DNA of 64,000 nt, taken from positions 2,108,611 through 2,172,610 of the forward strand of contig NC_035177.2 of the NCBI RefSeq assembly GCF_001659605.2, in the 5' to 3' direction. The notes under the pieces are model-generated. The model saw only the letters and a program-made list of their open reading frames with translations, searched no databases and was not told the DNA's origin. Each line of letters opens with the position of its first letter. The first letter of the stretch is position 1. Shown here piece by piece: positions 33,628 to 44,790 of this stretch. The position numbers and the translations under genes are program-made. This DNA is from Manihot esculenta. Taxonomy: Eukaryota > Streptophyta > Magnoliopsida > Malpighiales > Euphorbiaceae.

Positions 33628-35877
33628 TGTAATACCCGGCTAGACTCCGGTATCGGAATTCCTACCGTCCGGTGGGATCTCGGATGTCGGAAACCTCTAG
33701 AAGGGTAAAAGTATATTTTTATGATATGTTTTCATGTTTTTAATAATTTTAAGTATGTTTTCACATGAATTTTGTATGAAAAGTCTTTGGAGGAAAACCC
33801 AGGTTCGGCCGCCGAAAGTCAAGTTCGGCCGCCGAACATGCATGCGTTTTGGAGGCACGTTAGGCCCCCGAAAGCATGAGAAAAGGGGAGTCCAGGTTCG
33901 GCCGCCGAAACTCAAGTTCGGCCGCCGAACATGGCATGCATGCGGAGGCGCATTCGGCCCCCGAACGTGGCCTGGCCAGCCACCTATAAAAGGGGCACTT
34001 AGCCGAAATGGGGGAGCTTTCTCCCATTTCCGGCCACAGCCAGCTTCCGACCTCCCTCTCCCCAAATCTTGTGTTCTTTCTTCAAATCTCCTCCATTTTT
34101 CTTGAGTTTTAACCTCACATTGCAAGTTTTGAGCATTTTTAAACAAGTTTGGAGCTTTGGAAACTCAGGAGCTCATTTGCTTGGATCTCCGAGTTTTAGT
34201 CGTCTCTTACTCGATCTTCAAGAGGTAAGAGCCGATCTTAACCTCAATGTATGTTTTAAACAAGTTTTATGAAGTTTTATGGGATAGAAATGCATGTGTA
34301 AGTTAGTTGAGCTATGCTAGGTTTTATGTGATTTGTGAACAATGTGGCATGTTTGAGTATGTTTGAAGTGTTGTAGTTGGGGTATATGTTTGTTTGAGGC
34401 CCCTAGGAGCTTGTATGCATGTTTTAGAACAAGTTTATGCATGATTTGAGGCTTGGGGAGGCAAGAGGCTCGTTTGAGCCAAGTTTCTGCCCATTTGGGA
34501 GAAACCAGGTTCGGCAGCCGAAGGAACTTTCGGCCGCCGAACCCCCTTGAGGAGGCAGCATTCGGCTGCCGAAGCTTGCCCCCGAAAGAGGACTTTCGGA
34601 TCTGTCTGGGACTTTCGGCCGCCGAAGGTGCCGCCGAAAGTGCCTGACTTTCGGATCTGTCTGGGACTTTCGGCCGCCGAACCTGCCGCCGAAAGTGCCC
34701 TATGCAACCTTTCTTTGCATGTTTTGCATGGATGTTTCATGATGTTTTAGGGGGTTTTTGGGGAGTATATTACAGTTATGTTTTTGTATGTTTGGTCCCT
34801 CATTTGAGTCCACCTGTGTAGGTTTGGACCCGAGGAACCGAGGACCTCAGCAGTGAGTCAACTGCTTCAGTCAGTGTCAGAGCTAGCCAGAGGTGAGTGG
34901 AATGACTCTTATGCTTTTAAATAAATAAATCAGTTTTGAGCATGTTCATGCATCACGGATGCCATGTGATATCTTAGGTTGTTTGTATTAGAAATCACGA
35001 ATATGTTGCATTGCATAAAATGTTGTTGATGTGGATGAACGTTGAATGATCCATTAGCCCTCATATGTTATGACATGATGATATGATATGGAAGTCCAGA
35101 TGTGGCCTGCACTATGCCCCTGGCACTATGTAAGAGAAAGACCGGAAGTGGCCTGGACTACGCCCCCGGCACCATGGAATATGTATGTTATGTTATGTTA
35201 TGTATAAGGGAAAGACCAGGTGTGGCCTGCACTATGCCCCTGGCATGATTGGATTATGTAGAGGGCTAATTGGTGACAAGTTCATCCTTGATATGATTAG
35301 TTGTGATGTGATGCATTTCATGTTATCATATGTTTTAAATGCTTTACTATTCTGCTCACTGGGTTCTAGTAGCTCACCCCTCTCCCAAATTCCCCAGGTT
35401 TGCAGGTACGGGTTAGACAGAGAAGTCAAGAAGAGTAAAGAAGTCTTATGTATGTAATAGTTAGAAAGTGGACATGACAGATTGTATAATGATGTATAGA
35501 TATGTAATGTAATGATATTGAAGTTAGAAGTGTGCTTGACCATAGTTTAATGTAATCCCTTTGAAACATGATCTTAATGTTATAGATGTGCATGTTTAGC
35601 CAACTCAACTCTTGTTATGCCACCCATTGGGGGCTTTGTTGAGATCCCACAGAGGGGTCAAGTTTATGATTATGTACAGGTTCAGTGCATGCACAGGTTG
35701 AGTTTGGCATATGATAGAATGTATGAAAGAAAAGTTTTAAATTTTTATGTATGATGTTGATCATGTATGGGATTAAACAGGTTTACAGGTTACATGTCAG
35801 GCTTGCTACGGGTCCCGGCGGCCTTAAGTCGACCCGGATCCTAGCGCCGGTAGCGGTCCGATTTTCGGGTCGTTACA
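33628..35877 (+). repeat. Element C 5' LTR
   Basis: 2250 bp, TGTAATACCCGGCTAGACTC to GGGTCGTTACA. Dyads lie at 33804, 33824, 33897, 33917 and 33953, TATA at 33985, donor-like CAAGAGGTAAG with GT at 34225, transcribed dyads at 34510, 34529, 34561, 34614 and 34669, and a block of three 'GGCCTG.ACTA.GCCC..GGCA' repeats (35091-35246). Pyrimidine-rich CTCACCCCTCTCCC near 35375 is shared with the other LTRs. Confidence 0.95.
33804..33992 (+). promoter_or_regulatory. LTR promoter of element C: two dyad pairs and TATA box
   Basis: Four perfect TTCGGCCGCCGAA copies start at 33804/33824 and 33897/33917, each pair 20 bp apart. The variant TTCGGCCCCCGAA starts at 33953 and TATAAAAGG at 33985. The last perfect copy is 68 bp before the TATA box and the variant 32 bp before it. 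The 20-bp pitch places paired sites on the same face of the helix. Confidence 0.72.
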
Positions 35878-36131
35878 GAGTGGTATCAGAGCCCTAGGTT
35901 CATATGGTCGGACCTAGAGTGTCGGGCTCATAGAGGTTATAGAGGGTCAAGCACAATAGGAAAGGTTATGTCCACTAGGATAGGATGTAGAGTCCTGTCT
36001 TACATGATGATGTGAAATGCCATGATTATATGCATGTGCATTAATGATATGTGATGTATGTGATGAGGGTTCATGTGTGCCCACATGAACCATATGATGC
36101 TAATGTTTGCTTGTTATGTGCTACCTTTCAG
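34225..36131 (+). other. Putative leader intron of element C
   Basis: The donor AAGAG|GTAAGA lies about 240 bp after the TATA box, and the acceptor TACCTTTCAG|AAAACAGA ends nine bases before the gag ATG at 36140. Removing 34225-36131 (1907 nt) would delete the transcribed dyad array, many upstream ATGs and the primer site from the gag-pol mRNA. Equivalent sites occur in B and D. Splicing is inferred, not shown. Confidence 0.45.
35881..35894 (+). other. Primer binding site of element C
   Basis: TGGTATCAGAGCCC lies three bases after the 5' LTR and is complementary to the initiator-Met tRNA 3' end. Confidence 0.93.
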
Positions 36132-36139
36132 AAAACAGA

Positions 36140-37428
36140 ATGAGAGGAACTCATCGATCTGCACGATTGACTGGAGTGCCACCTGAGGATGAGGGCATGA
36201 GCGCCCATCCTCCTACATTGCCTAGGGCAATGTCAAGCAGGTCCAACAGGGACAGAACAGTAAGAGACCCTAGAAGGTCTTTGGATCTGGGTAGAAGCAG
36301 ATCAGTCAGAGGAACAGTTCAGGGAGGAGCATCAGAGGATATGGGGGATGATATGGATGTAGAGCAGAGGAGGGATGGCAGTCTGGGAGTCAGTATGTCA
36401 GAAGAAGGAATGGGAGAATCCCAAGGAGGCACTCAGGCCTCGGGATTTGTTCAGCCATCTTACTACCCACCCTTCTCACAAAACCCCGGGTATTCGATGG
36501 GAGGCACATCGGACTACCACAGCTTTAGCCCTTATCCCACATAGATGCCATACCCACCCTACTACCCACCATATTCACAGTACCCAATGTATCCACCTCC
36601 ACCTTACTATCCAAATCCAGCAAACCCTATCCCAGGGGATGCTGCACCTCCTCCTCCTCCAGCAGAACCAGCAGCCCCAGTTGCCCAACCTCCTAGACCT
36701 AGCTCAGCCAGTGGGAGCAAGGCCAAGATGACCGACTACATGAAGTTGGGTACTCCCCAGTATGAAAAAGGGGATGACCCGTTTGTGTATCTGGAGAGGG
36801 TCAAGGTGATCACAGATGAGATTGGGGCTGATGATAGTAGAGCCATTCAGATGGCTGGGTTCACACTTAAGTGCAAAAAGGCACGAGAGTGGTTCAAGAA
36901 TTATGTGAACCCGAAAGTGGATAGCATGTCTTGGGAAGAGTTTGCAAACGAGTTTGCAGGATGGGCTTTCCCAGATAGTTCAAGGGAGCTGAAGATGATA
37001 GAGTTTGAGCAGTTGAGGCAGACTGATGAGATGGGTGTAGAAGAGTTCACAGACAGATTTTTGGAGCTGTTGCCTTTTTTAGGGCAAAACCTTGACACGG
37101 ATCAGAAAAAGTCAAGGAGGTATATCATGAAACTCCACTCCAGATATTCCTCTTTGATCCAGTCAGCAGATAGGGAGAGCTTCCACGCCATAGTGGATAT
37201 GGTCCGGAAAATGGAGGCCAGTGCCATCGTTCAGGGGACAGTTAAATAGTCAGTGGCACAGCCTTCTGGTTCTAAGACCCCAGGCTCTTCTTCTATGAAT
37301 GCAGCAACTTCAGGTAGCAAGAAGTGGGACAGAGGTCCTAGGAAGTCTAAGAAGAACAAGTTCTGGAATAAGGTTAAGTCCAGTCTGGGACTAGGCAGTG
37401 GCTCAAGCTCTGGTGCGGATAATGCAGT
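36140..37428 (+). pseudogene. Element C gag (two stops, then a frameshift)
   Basis: Gag starts at the ATG 36140 (MRGTHRSARL). A TAG at 36542-36544 replaces a TAC/TAT-type codon in the Pro/Tyr-rich region; relatives read PTYMPY. The capsid core follows ([35 protein letters not shown]). A second TAG at 37247-37249 replaces CAG. At about 37434, just before the zinc knuckle, one base is missing (TGTGCAAGTGT where B has TGTCAGAAATGT), so the knuckle and pol are in another frame. A functional Gag cannot come from this copy. Confidence 0.85.
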
Positions 37429-40400
37429 TTGTGCAAGTGTGGCAAGCCACACAGAGGAGTATGTCGGTTTGGGACGACAGCCTGTTACAGATGTGGTCAG
37501 GAGGGGCATATGTCTCGAGAATGTCCAAGAGCAGCCCCGATGGCACAGTCCCAGCAGACAGCTTCAGGCAGTGTAGCGCAGCCAGCAGCTCCAACCATGA
37601 CGCAGGCCAGTGGCAGAGGCAGAGGGAGAGGGGCAGCCTCTTCTTCAGCAGGGTTTAGAGGTGAAGGTCCATCAGCTCCAGCACGGATCTTCACGATGAC
37701 TCAACAGGAGGCAGATGCATCTAACACCGTGGTGGCAGGTAACTTAGTCATTGGTTGTTCAGATGTGTATGCCTTGATGGACCCTGGTGCATCTCATTCT
37801 TTTGTTACACCGAGAGCCGTCCAGAGGTTAGGGTTGATGATCTCTGAGTTAGAGTGTCCTCTCTGGGTCAGTGGACCCAAGTGTGATCCATCAGTGGCAG
37901 AGTCAGTCTGCCAGTGTAGTCCTGTGTTTGTTGAGGGAAGATGCTTGTCCGCCGACCTTGTGGTTATAGACTTGACAGATTTTGACATCATTCTAGGGAT
38001 GGACTGGTTATCTACCCATGGTGCTACCTTGGACTGCAGGGACAAGGTAGTCAGGTTCAGAGGTCAGGATGGGTCTGAGGTTGTCTTCAGAGGAGACAGG
38101 AGGGGTACACCTAGAGGTCTGATATCAGCTCTTCAGGCTCGTAGGTTGCTTAGGAGGGGATGTCAGGGGTATTTGGCTCATGTGAGAGAGCTTAACAGTC
38201 AGGTCAGAGAGCCCGCCTCAGTGCCAGTGGTTAGAGAGTTCTTAGATGTGTTCCCAGACGAGCTGCCAGGTTTACCACCTACTAGGGAGATAGAGTTCGA
38301 GATGGAATTGATGCCTGGAACCCGACCGATCTCTATCCCTCCCTACAGGATGGCGCCAGCAGAATTGAAAGAGTTAAAGGAGCAGTTACAGGAGTTGGTA
38401 GACAAGGGCTTCATCCGATCGAGTACCTCACCCTGGGGTGCTCCAGTTTTGTTTGTCAGAAAGAAGGATGGATCCCTTAGACTTTGTATCGACTACAGGC
38501 AGTTGAACAAAGTCACTACCAAGAACAAGTACCCTTTGCCAAGGATCGACGATCTATTCGACCAGCTAGCAGGAGCGGGATGTTTCTCCAAAATAGATCT
38601 GAGATCTGGGTACCATCAGCTGAGGATCAGAGATGAGGATGTGCCAAAGACGGCTTTCAGGACCAGATATGGGCATTTTGAGTTCCTTGTAATGCCGTTC
38701 GGGTTAACTAACGCCCCTGCAGCATTCATGGACCTCATGAACAGAGTGTTTAGCCAGTACCTGGATCACTTTGTTATTGTCTTCATAGATGATATCTTAG
38801 TGTATTCCAGGAATGCAGAGGAGCATGCCCATCATCTGCGGTTGGTCTTGCAGACCTTGAGGGAACATGGCTTATACGCCAAGTTCTCTAAGTGTGAGTT
38901 CTGGCTGAGGAGCATTTCGTTCTTGGGGCATGTAGTGTCAGAGAATGGGATAGAGGTAGACCCCAAGAAGACAGAAACTGTGGCTAACTGGCCTAGACCC
39001 ACTTCAGTGACGGAGATCAGGAGTTTCTTGGGTTTGGCAGGTTACTACAGGAGGTTCGTTCAGGACTTCTCGAAAATAGCAGCTCCTCTGACCAGACTAA
39101 CCAGGAAGAATCAGAAGTTTCTGTGGACCGACCAGTGCGAAGAGAGTTTTGAAGAGCTTAAGAAGAGGTTGACTTCAGCACCAGTTTTAGCTCTGCCATC
39201 TAGTGATGAGGACTTTACAGTCTTTTGTGATGCGTCCCGTGTGGGACTGGGTTATGTACTGATGCAGAATGAGAGGGTGATTGCTTATGCTTCTAGGCAG
39301 CTGAAGAAGCACGAGTTAAATTACCCCACACATGACCTTGAGATGGCAGCAGTAATCTTTGCGCTCAAGATGTGGAGGCATTACCTCTATGGGGTAAAAT
39401 GTGAGATCTTTACAGATCATAAGAGCCTGCAGTACATCTTGAGTCAAAGAGATTTGAACTTGAGACAGAGAAGATGGGTAGAGTTGCTGAGTGACTATGA
39501 TTGCAAGATCCAGTACCATCCGGGTAAGGCGAATGTCGTGGCAGACGCCCTAAGCCGGAAGTCACTAGGCAGTCTATCCCACATCACGGCAGAGAGGAGA
39601 CCAGTGGTGAAGAAGTTTTACAAGCTCATTGATGAAGGCCTACAGTTGGAGTTGTCTGGTACAGGTGCCTTGGTTGCTCAGATGAAAGTGACACCCGTGT
39701 TTCTGGAGCAAGTGGCTCAGAAACAGCATGAGGACCCAGAGTTAGTAAAGATTGCCAGGACTGTTCAGTCAGGCAAAGACAGTGAGTTCAGATTTGTCAG
39801 TAAGGGGATCCTCCGCTATGGGAGTCGTTTGTGTGTACCAGATGACATAGGGCTAAAAGGAGACATTATGAGGGAGGCTCATAATGCAAGATACAGCGTT
39901 CACCCCGGAGCCACCAAGATGTATCAGGATTTGAAGAAGGTTTATTGGTGGCCAGCGATGAAGAAAGAAGTGGCACAGTTTGTGTCCGCCTGCGAAGTAT
40001 GTCAGAGGGTGAAGCTGGAACATCAGAAGCCAGCTGGAATGCTTAACCCGCTACCTATTCCAGAGTGGAAATGGGAGAATATAGCTATGGACTTCGTAGT
40101 GGGGTTACCGGTGGCGTCCAACAGAGTGGACTCCATATGGGTGATTGTGGACAGACTCACCAAATCTGCTCACTTCATCCCTGTCAGGAGTGGCTACTCT
40201 GTGGACAAGTTGGCGCAGGTATATGTAGATGAGATCGTCAGGCTGCATGGGGTTCCGGTTTCGATAGTGTCGGATAGAGGGCCCCAGTTCACCTCCAGGT
40301 TTTGGCGGAGTCTGCAGAATGCCATGGGTACTAGGTTGGATTTCAGCACTGCCTTCCACCCCCAGACTGACGGACAGTCAGAAAGGACCATCCAAACTAT

Positions 40401-41124
40401 CGAGGATATGCTTAGAATGTGTGTGCTGGACTTTGGCGGTTCTTGGAGGCAACATCTACCTTTGGTAGAGTTTGCCTACAATAACAGCCATCATGCTAGC
40501 ATCGGGATGGCTCCATATGAAGCTTTATATGGAAGGAAGTGCAGGTCACCTGTTTGCTGGGAGGAAGTTGGAGAAAAGGCCTTGGCAGGGCCTGAGTTAG
40601 TAGAGATCACCAGCCGGGTAGTGCCCATTATCAGAGAGAGAATCAAGACTGCTTCAAGCAGGCAGAAGAGTTATGCAGACATCCGCAGGAAACAGGTAGA
40701 GTTTCAGGAGGGGGATCTGGTATTGCTCAAGGTGTCTCCAATGAAAGGAGTGGTTCGCTTTGGGAAGAAAGGTAAACTAGCTCCGCGATACATCGGACCC
40801 TTTGAAATCTTGCAGAAGATTGGAAATGTGTCGTACAAGCTAGATTTGCCTGCTTCAATGGCAAGAATCCATCCGGTTTTCCATGTTTCTATGTTGAGGA
40901 AATTTGTGTCAGATCCGGGCAAGGTTCTTAGTGAGCCTGATGTAGAGATCCAAGAGGATCTCACCTATGTTGAGCAGCCAGTGCGGATCATAGACACCCA
41001 GATCAGAAAGCTGAGAAACAAGGAAATACCGATGGTGAAAGTCCTATGGAACCACCACAATATGGAAGAGTGTACCTGGGAGACACGGGAGTCCATGCTC
41101 CAGCAATACCCTTATCTTTTCTAA
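37429..41124 (+). CDS. Element C pol polyprotein: zinc knuckle, protease, RT, RNase H, integrase, chromodomain
   Basis: An open frame of 1231 codons; its first ATG lies inside the Gag zinc knuckle, so it is the rest of gag-pol and not an independent start. Domains in order: CCHC knuckle ([14 protein letters not shown]), aspartic protease (MDPGASHSF, about residue 116), RT ([20 protein letters not shown] intact, FIDDILVYS about residue 455), RNase H ([18 protein letters not shown]), integrase zinc finger ([21 protein letters not shown]) and DDE core ([19 protein letters not shown]). The C terminus is [10 protein letters not shown] followed by a chromodomain-like end ([15 protein letters not shown]). 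All recognisable catalytic motifs are present. It lacks a Gag of its own and would need one in trans. Confidence 0.93.
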   Translation: MCKCGKPHRGVCRFGTTACYRCGQEGHMSRECPRAAPMAQSQQTASGSVAQPAAPTMTQASGRGRGRGAASSSAGFRGEGPSAPARIFTMTQQEADASNTVVAGNLVIGCSDVYALMDPGASHSFVTPRAVQRLGLMISELECPLWVSGPKCDPSVAESVCQCSPVFVEGRCLSADLVVIDLTDFDIILGMDWLSTHGATLDCRDKVVRFRGQDGSEVVFRGDRRGTPRGLISALQARRLLRRGCQGYLAHVRELNSQVREPASVPVVREFLDVFPDELPGLPPTREIEFEMELMPGTRPISIPPYRMAPAELKELKEQLQELVDKGFIRSSTSPWGAPVLFVRKKDGSLRLCIDYRQLNKVTTKNKYPLPRIDDLFDQLAGAGCFSKIDLRSGYHQLRIRDEDVPKTAFRTRYGHFEFLVMPFGLTNAPAAFMDLMNRVFSQYLDHFVIVFIDDILVYSRNAEEHAHHLRLVLQTLREHGLYAKFSKCEFWLRSISFLGHVVSENGIEVDPKKTETVANWPRPTSVTEIRSFLGLAGYYRRFVQDFSKIAAPLTRLTRKNQKFLWTDQCEESFEELKKRLTSAPVLALPSSDEDFTVFCDASRVGLGYVLMQNERVIAYASRQLKKHELNYPTHDLEMAAVIFALKMWRHYLYGVKCEIFTDHKSLQYILSQRDLNLRQRRWVELLSDYDCKIQYHPGKANVVADALSRKSLGSLSHITAERRPVVKKFYKLIDEGLQLELSGTGALVAQMKVTPVFLEQVAQKQHEDPELVKIARTVQSGKDSEFRFVSKGILRYGSRLCVPDDIGLKGDIMREAHNARYSVHPGATKMYQDLKKVYWWPAMKKEVAQFVSACEVCQRVKLEHQKPAGMLNPLPIPEWKWENIAMDFVVGLPVASNRVDSIWVIVDRLTKSAHFIPVRSGYSVDKLAQVYVDEIVRLHGVPVSIVSDRGPQFTSRFWRSLQNAMGTRLDFSTAFHPQTDGQSERTIQTIEDMLRMCVLDFGGSWRQHLPLVEFAYNNSHHASIGMAPYEALYGRKCRSPVCWEEVGEKALAGPELVEITSRVVPIIRERIKTASSRQKSYADIRRKQVEFQEGDLVLLKVSPMKGVVRFGKKGKLAPRYIGPFEILQKIGNVSYKLDLPASMARIHPVFHVSMLRKFVSDPGKVLSEPDVEIQEDLTYVEQPVRIIDTQIRKLRNKEIPMVKVLWNHHNMEECTWETRESMLQQYPYLF

Positions 41125-41195
41125 GGTTAGTTCTTTGTGAGTTCTATGTGTTATGTATGTATGTTATGTTTTATGTTATGCATGTCCTAGTTGAG

Positions 41196-41232
41196 GAACA
41201 TTCGGGGACGAATGTTCTTAAGGGGGGGAGAA
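41196..41232 (+). other. Element C hairpin and polypurine tract
   Basis: GAACATTCG-GGGA-CGAATGTTC (41196-41217) is a perfect 9-bp stem. It is followed by AGGGGGGGAGAA directly before the 3' LTR. Confidence 0.87.
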
Positions 41233-43482
41233 TGTAATACCCGGCTAGACTCCGGTATCGGAATTCCTACCGTCCGGTGGGATCTCGAATGTCGGAAACC
41301 TCTAGAAGGGTAAAAGTATGTTTTTATGATATGTTTTCATGTTTTTAATAATTTTAAGTATGTTTTCACATGAATTTTGTATGAAAAGTCTTTGGAGGAA
41401 AACCCAGGTTCGGCCGCCGAAAGTCAAGTTCGGCCGCCGAACATGCATGCATTTTGGAGGCACGTTAGGCCCCCGAAAGCATGAGAAAAGGGGAGTCCAG
41501 GTTCGGCCGCCGAAACTCAAGTTCGGCCGCCGAACATGGCATGCATGCGGAGGCGCATTCGGCCCCCGAACGTGGCCTGGCCAGCCACCTATAAAAGGGG
41601 CACTTAGCCGAAATGGGGGAGCTTTCTCCCATTTCCGGCCACAGCCAGCTTCCGACCTCCCTCTCCCCAAATCTTGTGTTCTTTCTTCAAATCTCCTCCA
41701 TTTTTCTTGAGTTTTAACCTCACATTGCAAGTTTTGAGCATTTTTAAACAAGTTTGGAGTTTTGGAAACTCAGGAGCTCATTTGCTTGGATCTCCGAGTT
41801 TTAGTCGTCTCTTACTCGATCTTCAAGAGGTAAGAGCCGATCTTAAGCTCAATGTATGTTTTAAACAAGTTTTATGAAGTTTTATGGGATAGAAATGCAT
41901 GTGTAAGTTAGTTGAGCTATGTTAGGTTTTATGTGATTTGTGAACAATGTGGCATGTTTGAGTATGTTTGAAGTGTTGTAGTTGGGGTATATGTTTGTTT
42001 GAGGCCCCTAGGAGCTTGTATGCATGTTTTAGAACAAGTTTATGCATGATTTGAGGCTTGGGGAGGCAAGAGGCTCGTTTGAGCCAAGTTTCTGCCCATT
42101 TGGGAGAAACCAGGTTCGGCAGCCGAAGGAACTTTCGGCCGCCGAACCCCCTTGAGGAGGCAGCATTCGGCTGCCGAAGCTTGCCCCCGAAAGAGGACTT
42201 TCGGATCTGTCTGGGACTTTCGGCCGCCGAAGGTGCCGCCAAAAGTGCCTGACTTTCGGATCTGTCTGGGACTTTCGGCCGCCGAACCTGCCGCCGAAAG
42301 TGCCCTGTGCAGCCTTTCTTTGCATGTTTTGCATGGATGTTTCATGATGTTTTAGGGGGTTTTTGGGGAGTATATTAGAGTTATGTTTTTGTATGTTTGG
42401 TCCCTCATTTGAGTCCACCTGTGTAGGTTTGGACCCGAGGAACCGAGGACCTCAGCAGTGAGTCAACTGCTTCAGTCAATGTCAGAGCTAGCCAGAGGTG
42501 AGTGGAATGACTCTTATGCTTTTAAATAAATAAATCAGTTTTGAGCATGTTCATACATCACGGATGCCATGTGATATCTTAGGTTGTTTGCATTAGAAAT
42601 CACGAATATGTTGCATTGCATAAAATGTTGTTGATGTGGATGAACGTTGAATGATCCATTAGCCCTCATATGTTATGACATGATGATATGATATGGAAGT
42701 CCAGATGTGGCCTGCACTACGCCCCTGGCACTATGTAAGAGAAAGACCGGAAGTGGCCTGGACTACGCCCCCGGCACCATGGAATATGTATGTTATGTTA
42801 TGTTATGTATAAGGGAAAGACCAGGTGTGGCCTGCACTATGCCCCTGGCATGATTGGATTATGTAGAGGGCTAATTGGTGACAAGTTCATCCTTGATATG
42901 ATTAGTTGTGATGTGATGCATTTCATGTTATCATATGTTTTAAATGATTTACTATTCTGCTCACTGGGTTCTAGTAGCTCACCCCTCTCCCAAATTCCCC
43001 AGGTTTGCAGGTACGGGTTAGACAGAGAAGTCAAGAAGAGTAAAGAAGTCTTATGTATGTAATAGTTAGAAAGTGGACATGACAGATTGTATAATGATGT
43101 ATAGATATGTAATGTAATGATATTGAAGTTAGAAGTGTGCTTGACCATAGTTTAATGTAATCCCTTTGAAACATGATCTTAATGTTATAGATGTCCATGT
43201 TTAGCCAACTCAACTCTTGTTATGCCACCCATTGGGGGTTTTGTTGAGATCCCACAGAGGGGTCAAGTTTATGATTATGTACAGGTTCAGTGCATGCACA
43301 GGTTGAGTTTGGCATATGATAGAATGTATGAAAGAAAAGTTTTAAATTTTTATGTATGATGTTGATCATGTATGGGATTAAACAGGTTTACAGGTTACAT
43401 GTCAGGCTTGCTACGGGTCCCGGCGGCCTTAAGTCGACCCGGATCCTAGCGCCGGTAGCGGTCCGATTTTCGGGTCGTTACA
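41233..43482 (+). repeat. Element C 3' LTR
   Basis: 2250 bp, same length and layout as the 5' LTR with about 1% difference by eye (for example GGATGTCGG versus GAATGTCGG near the start). It is followed by the TSD copy ATAAA. Confidence 0.95.
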
Positions 43483-43955
43483 ATAAACAACTAAACTTTC
43501 TGAGGTAAGTATAATAAGGAATTCTTTTAAACAAGCTCTCATAAGGACTTTGCCAACTAGCTATTGGCATTCTATGTATGAGATAGGTGGCAGTTAAAAC
43601 ACACTCAGACTAAAATTTCTTTGGTATACTACCCTAAAGACTTAAAGCCCTAGTAGTATCAAGGAGATGTCTATGCTTTTTTTCCACTACCCCATTCTAT
43701 TGGGAAATGTAAGGACAAGACCTTTGGTGAATTATACCCTTACTCTCAAAGAGTTTATGGCACTCTTTGCTCAAGAATTCATGCCCATATCTGTGAGGCA
43801 TTAAACTGAGTCTTTATTAATTTTAGGAACTTGGACAGAAAATGTGTACTTTGCCTTTTGAATTACATCATAAAGGTCCAAATTGCCCTAGTATGGTCAT
43901 CTATAATAGTGAGAAAGTATCTTGCCTCAGTCAAGGATTTCTCTCTATAGGGCCC
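43483..43955 (-). pseudogene. Element E integrase region, 5' side of the element C insertion
   Basis: Minus-strand frames recall the copia integrase C-terminal half: 'VLTATYLIHRMPIASWQSPYESLFKRIPYYTYLRKF' (about 43500-43600) and, further up, the region after the DDE core. The integrase reading continues at 33627 on the other side of element C. Stops and frameshifts are frequent. Confidence 0.7.
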
Positions 43956-44790
43956 CTAGATATTCACATGAATTAAATCAAATGGTCTTAGACTTAGACT
44001 ATGACTCACATGAAAAGGGAGCCTAGGCTGCTTAGTCAAATGAAAAAGCTCACATTGTATACTTCTATTCCCATCACAGCCAACCCCATTTATGTGTTTC
44101 AATTTATTAATAGAAATGTGTCTAAGTCTTTCATGAACATACATAAGACTAGGCATGCGAGCAAATTTATGAAACATACTGTTAAAGCTTTCTTTATTAA
44201 TATGGCAAACAGAAACCATGATATTTACAAAAGATTATAAAGAAGGAGCAATATGCAACATTGTAGACAAAGTATTATGAACCTTAGAAACAACAAAGCT
44301 CTTTTGGTTTATCTTGTATAAACCACCATCTTCTTTACAGCAACTACTCTCTCAGTTAGAGAATCCTGTAAAATGCAATGATGAGTGTGAAAAAGCAATA
44401 TGACTTTATTGTGCTGAATGAGTTTACTAACAGATAAAAGTTGTAATTAAAACTTGAAATATAGAGCACATCTCTTAAAATAATGGAATCAAATAAAGAA
44501 ATAGAACTAGAGTGTGTAACTCCAGCTTTGTTTCCATTTGGCAGGTAAACAGAGAAAAACCTTTGAAATTTATATAAACAACTAAACATAGATTTATTTG
44601 GTGAAATATGATTAGTTGCACCAGTATCCAGTATCCAAGTAATTTTAGTATGCATTCTAGTGTACCAAGGATTAGCAGAATTATAATTACCAGCAAAGGT
44701 GTGTGAGCCTGAGTCAAGATTTCTATCTGGACTTGAATTCAAATCCACAATAGTGGCTGTTAGGGCTGCTTTTCCTTTCACTAGCCTTGA
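43956..44790 (-). pseudogene. Element E protease and GAG-pre-integrase
   Basis: Open minus-strand pieces encode the copia protease (WILDTGATNHI, about 44630; 44781-44356) and the GAG-pre-integrase domain with its zinc-binding His/Cys (HERLRHISINKLKHI and FHLTKQPRLPF, then FDLIHVNI; 44219-43956). The two are separated by a stop or frameshift at about 44350. Confidence 0.8.

Larger units (their letters stand above)
33628..43482 (+). mobile_element. Element C: complete, young Ty3/gypsy chromovirus, TSD ATAAA
   Basis: A 9855-bp complete element with perfect target duplication ATAAA (33623-33627 and 43483-43487). LTRs are 33628-35877 and 41233-43482, both exactly 2250 bp, with roughly 20 differences by eye (about 1%), so it inserted recently. 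Pol is one open frame of 1231 codons, whereas gag has two stops and one frameshift. It is inserted in the integrase region of copia element E, whose coding sequence resumes on the other side. Confidence 0.96.

Noticed and set aside
33804..34690. Regularly spaced short palindromes resembling a CRISPR array
   Set aside because: The 13-bp dyads lie in retrotransposon LTRs of a plant genome, spacers are repeated and not unique, and there are no cas genes.
37429..37431. ATG at the start of the long pol frame of element C as a genuine start codon
   Set aside because: It lies within the zinc knuckle of Gag. The frame is opened by a one-base deletion upstream, and B and D show that gag-pol is continuous.
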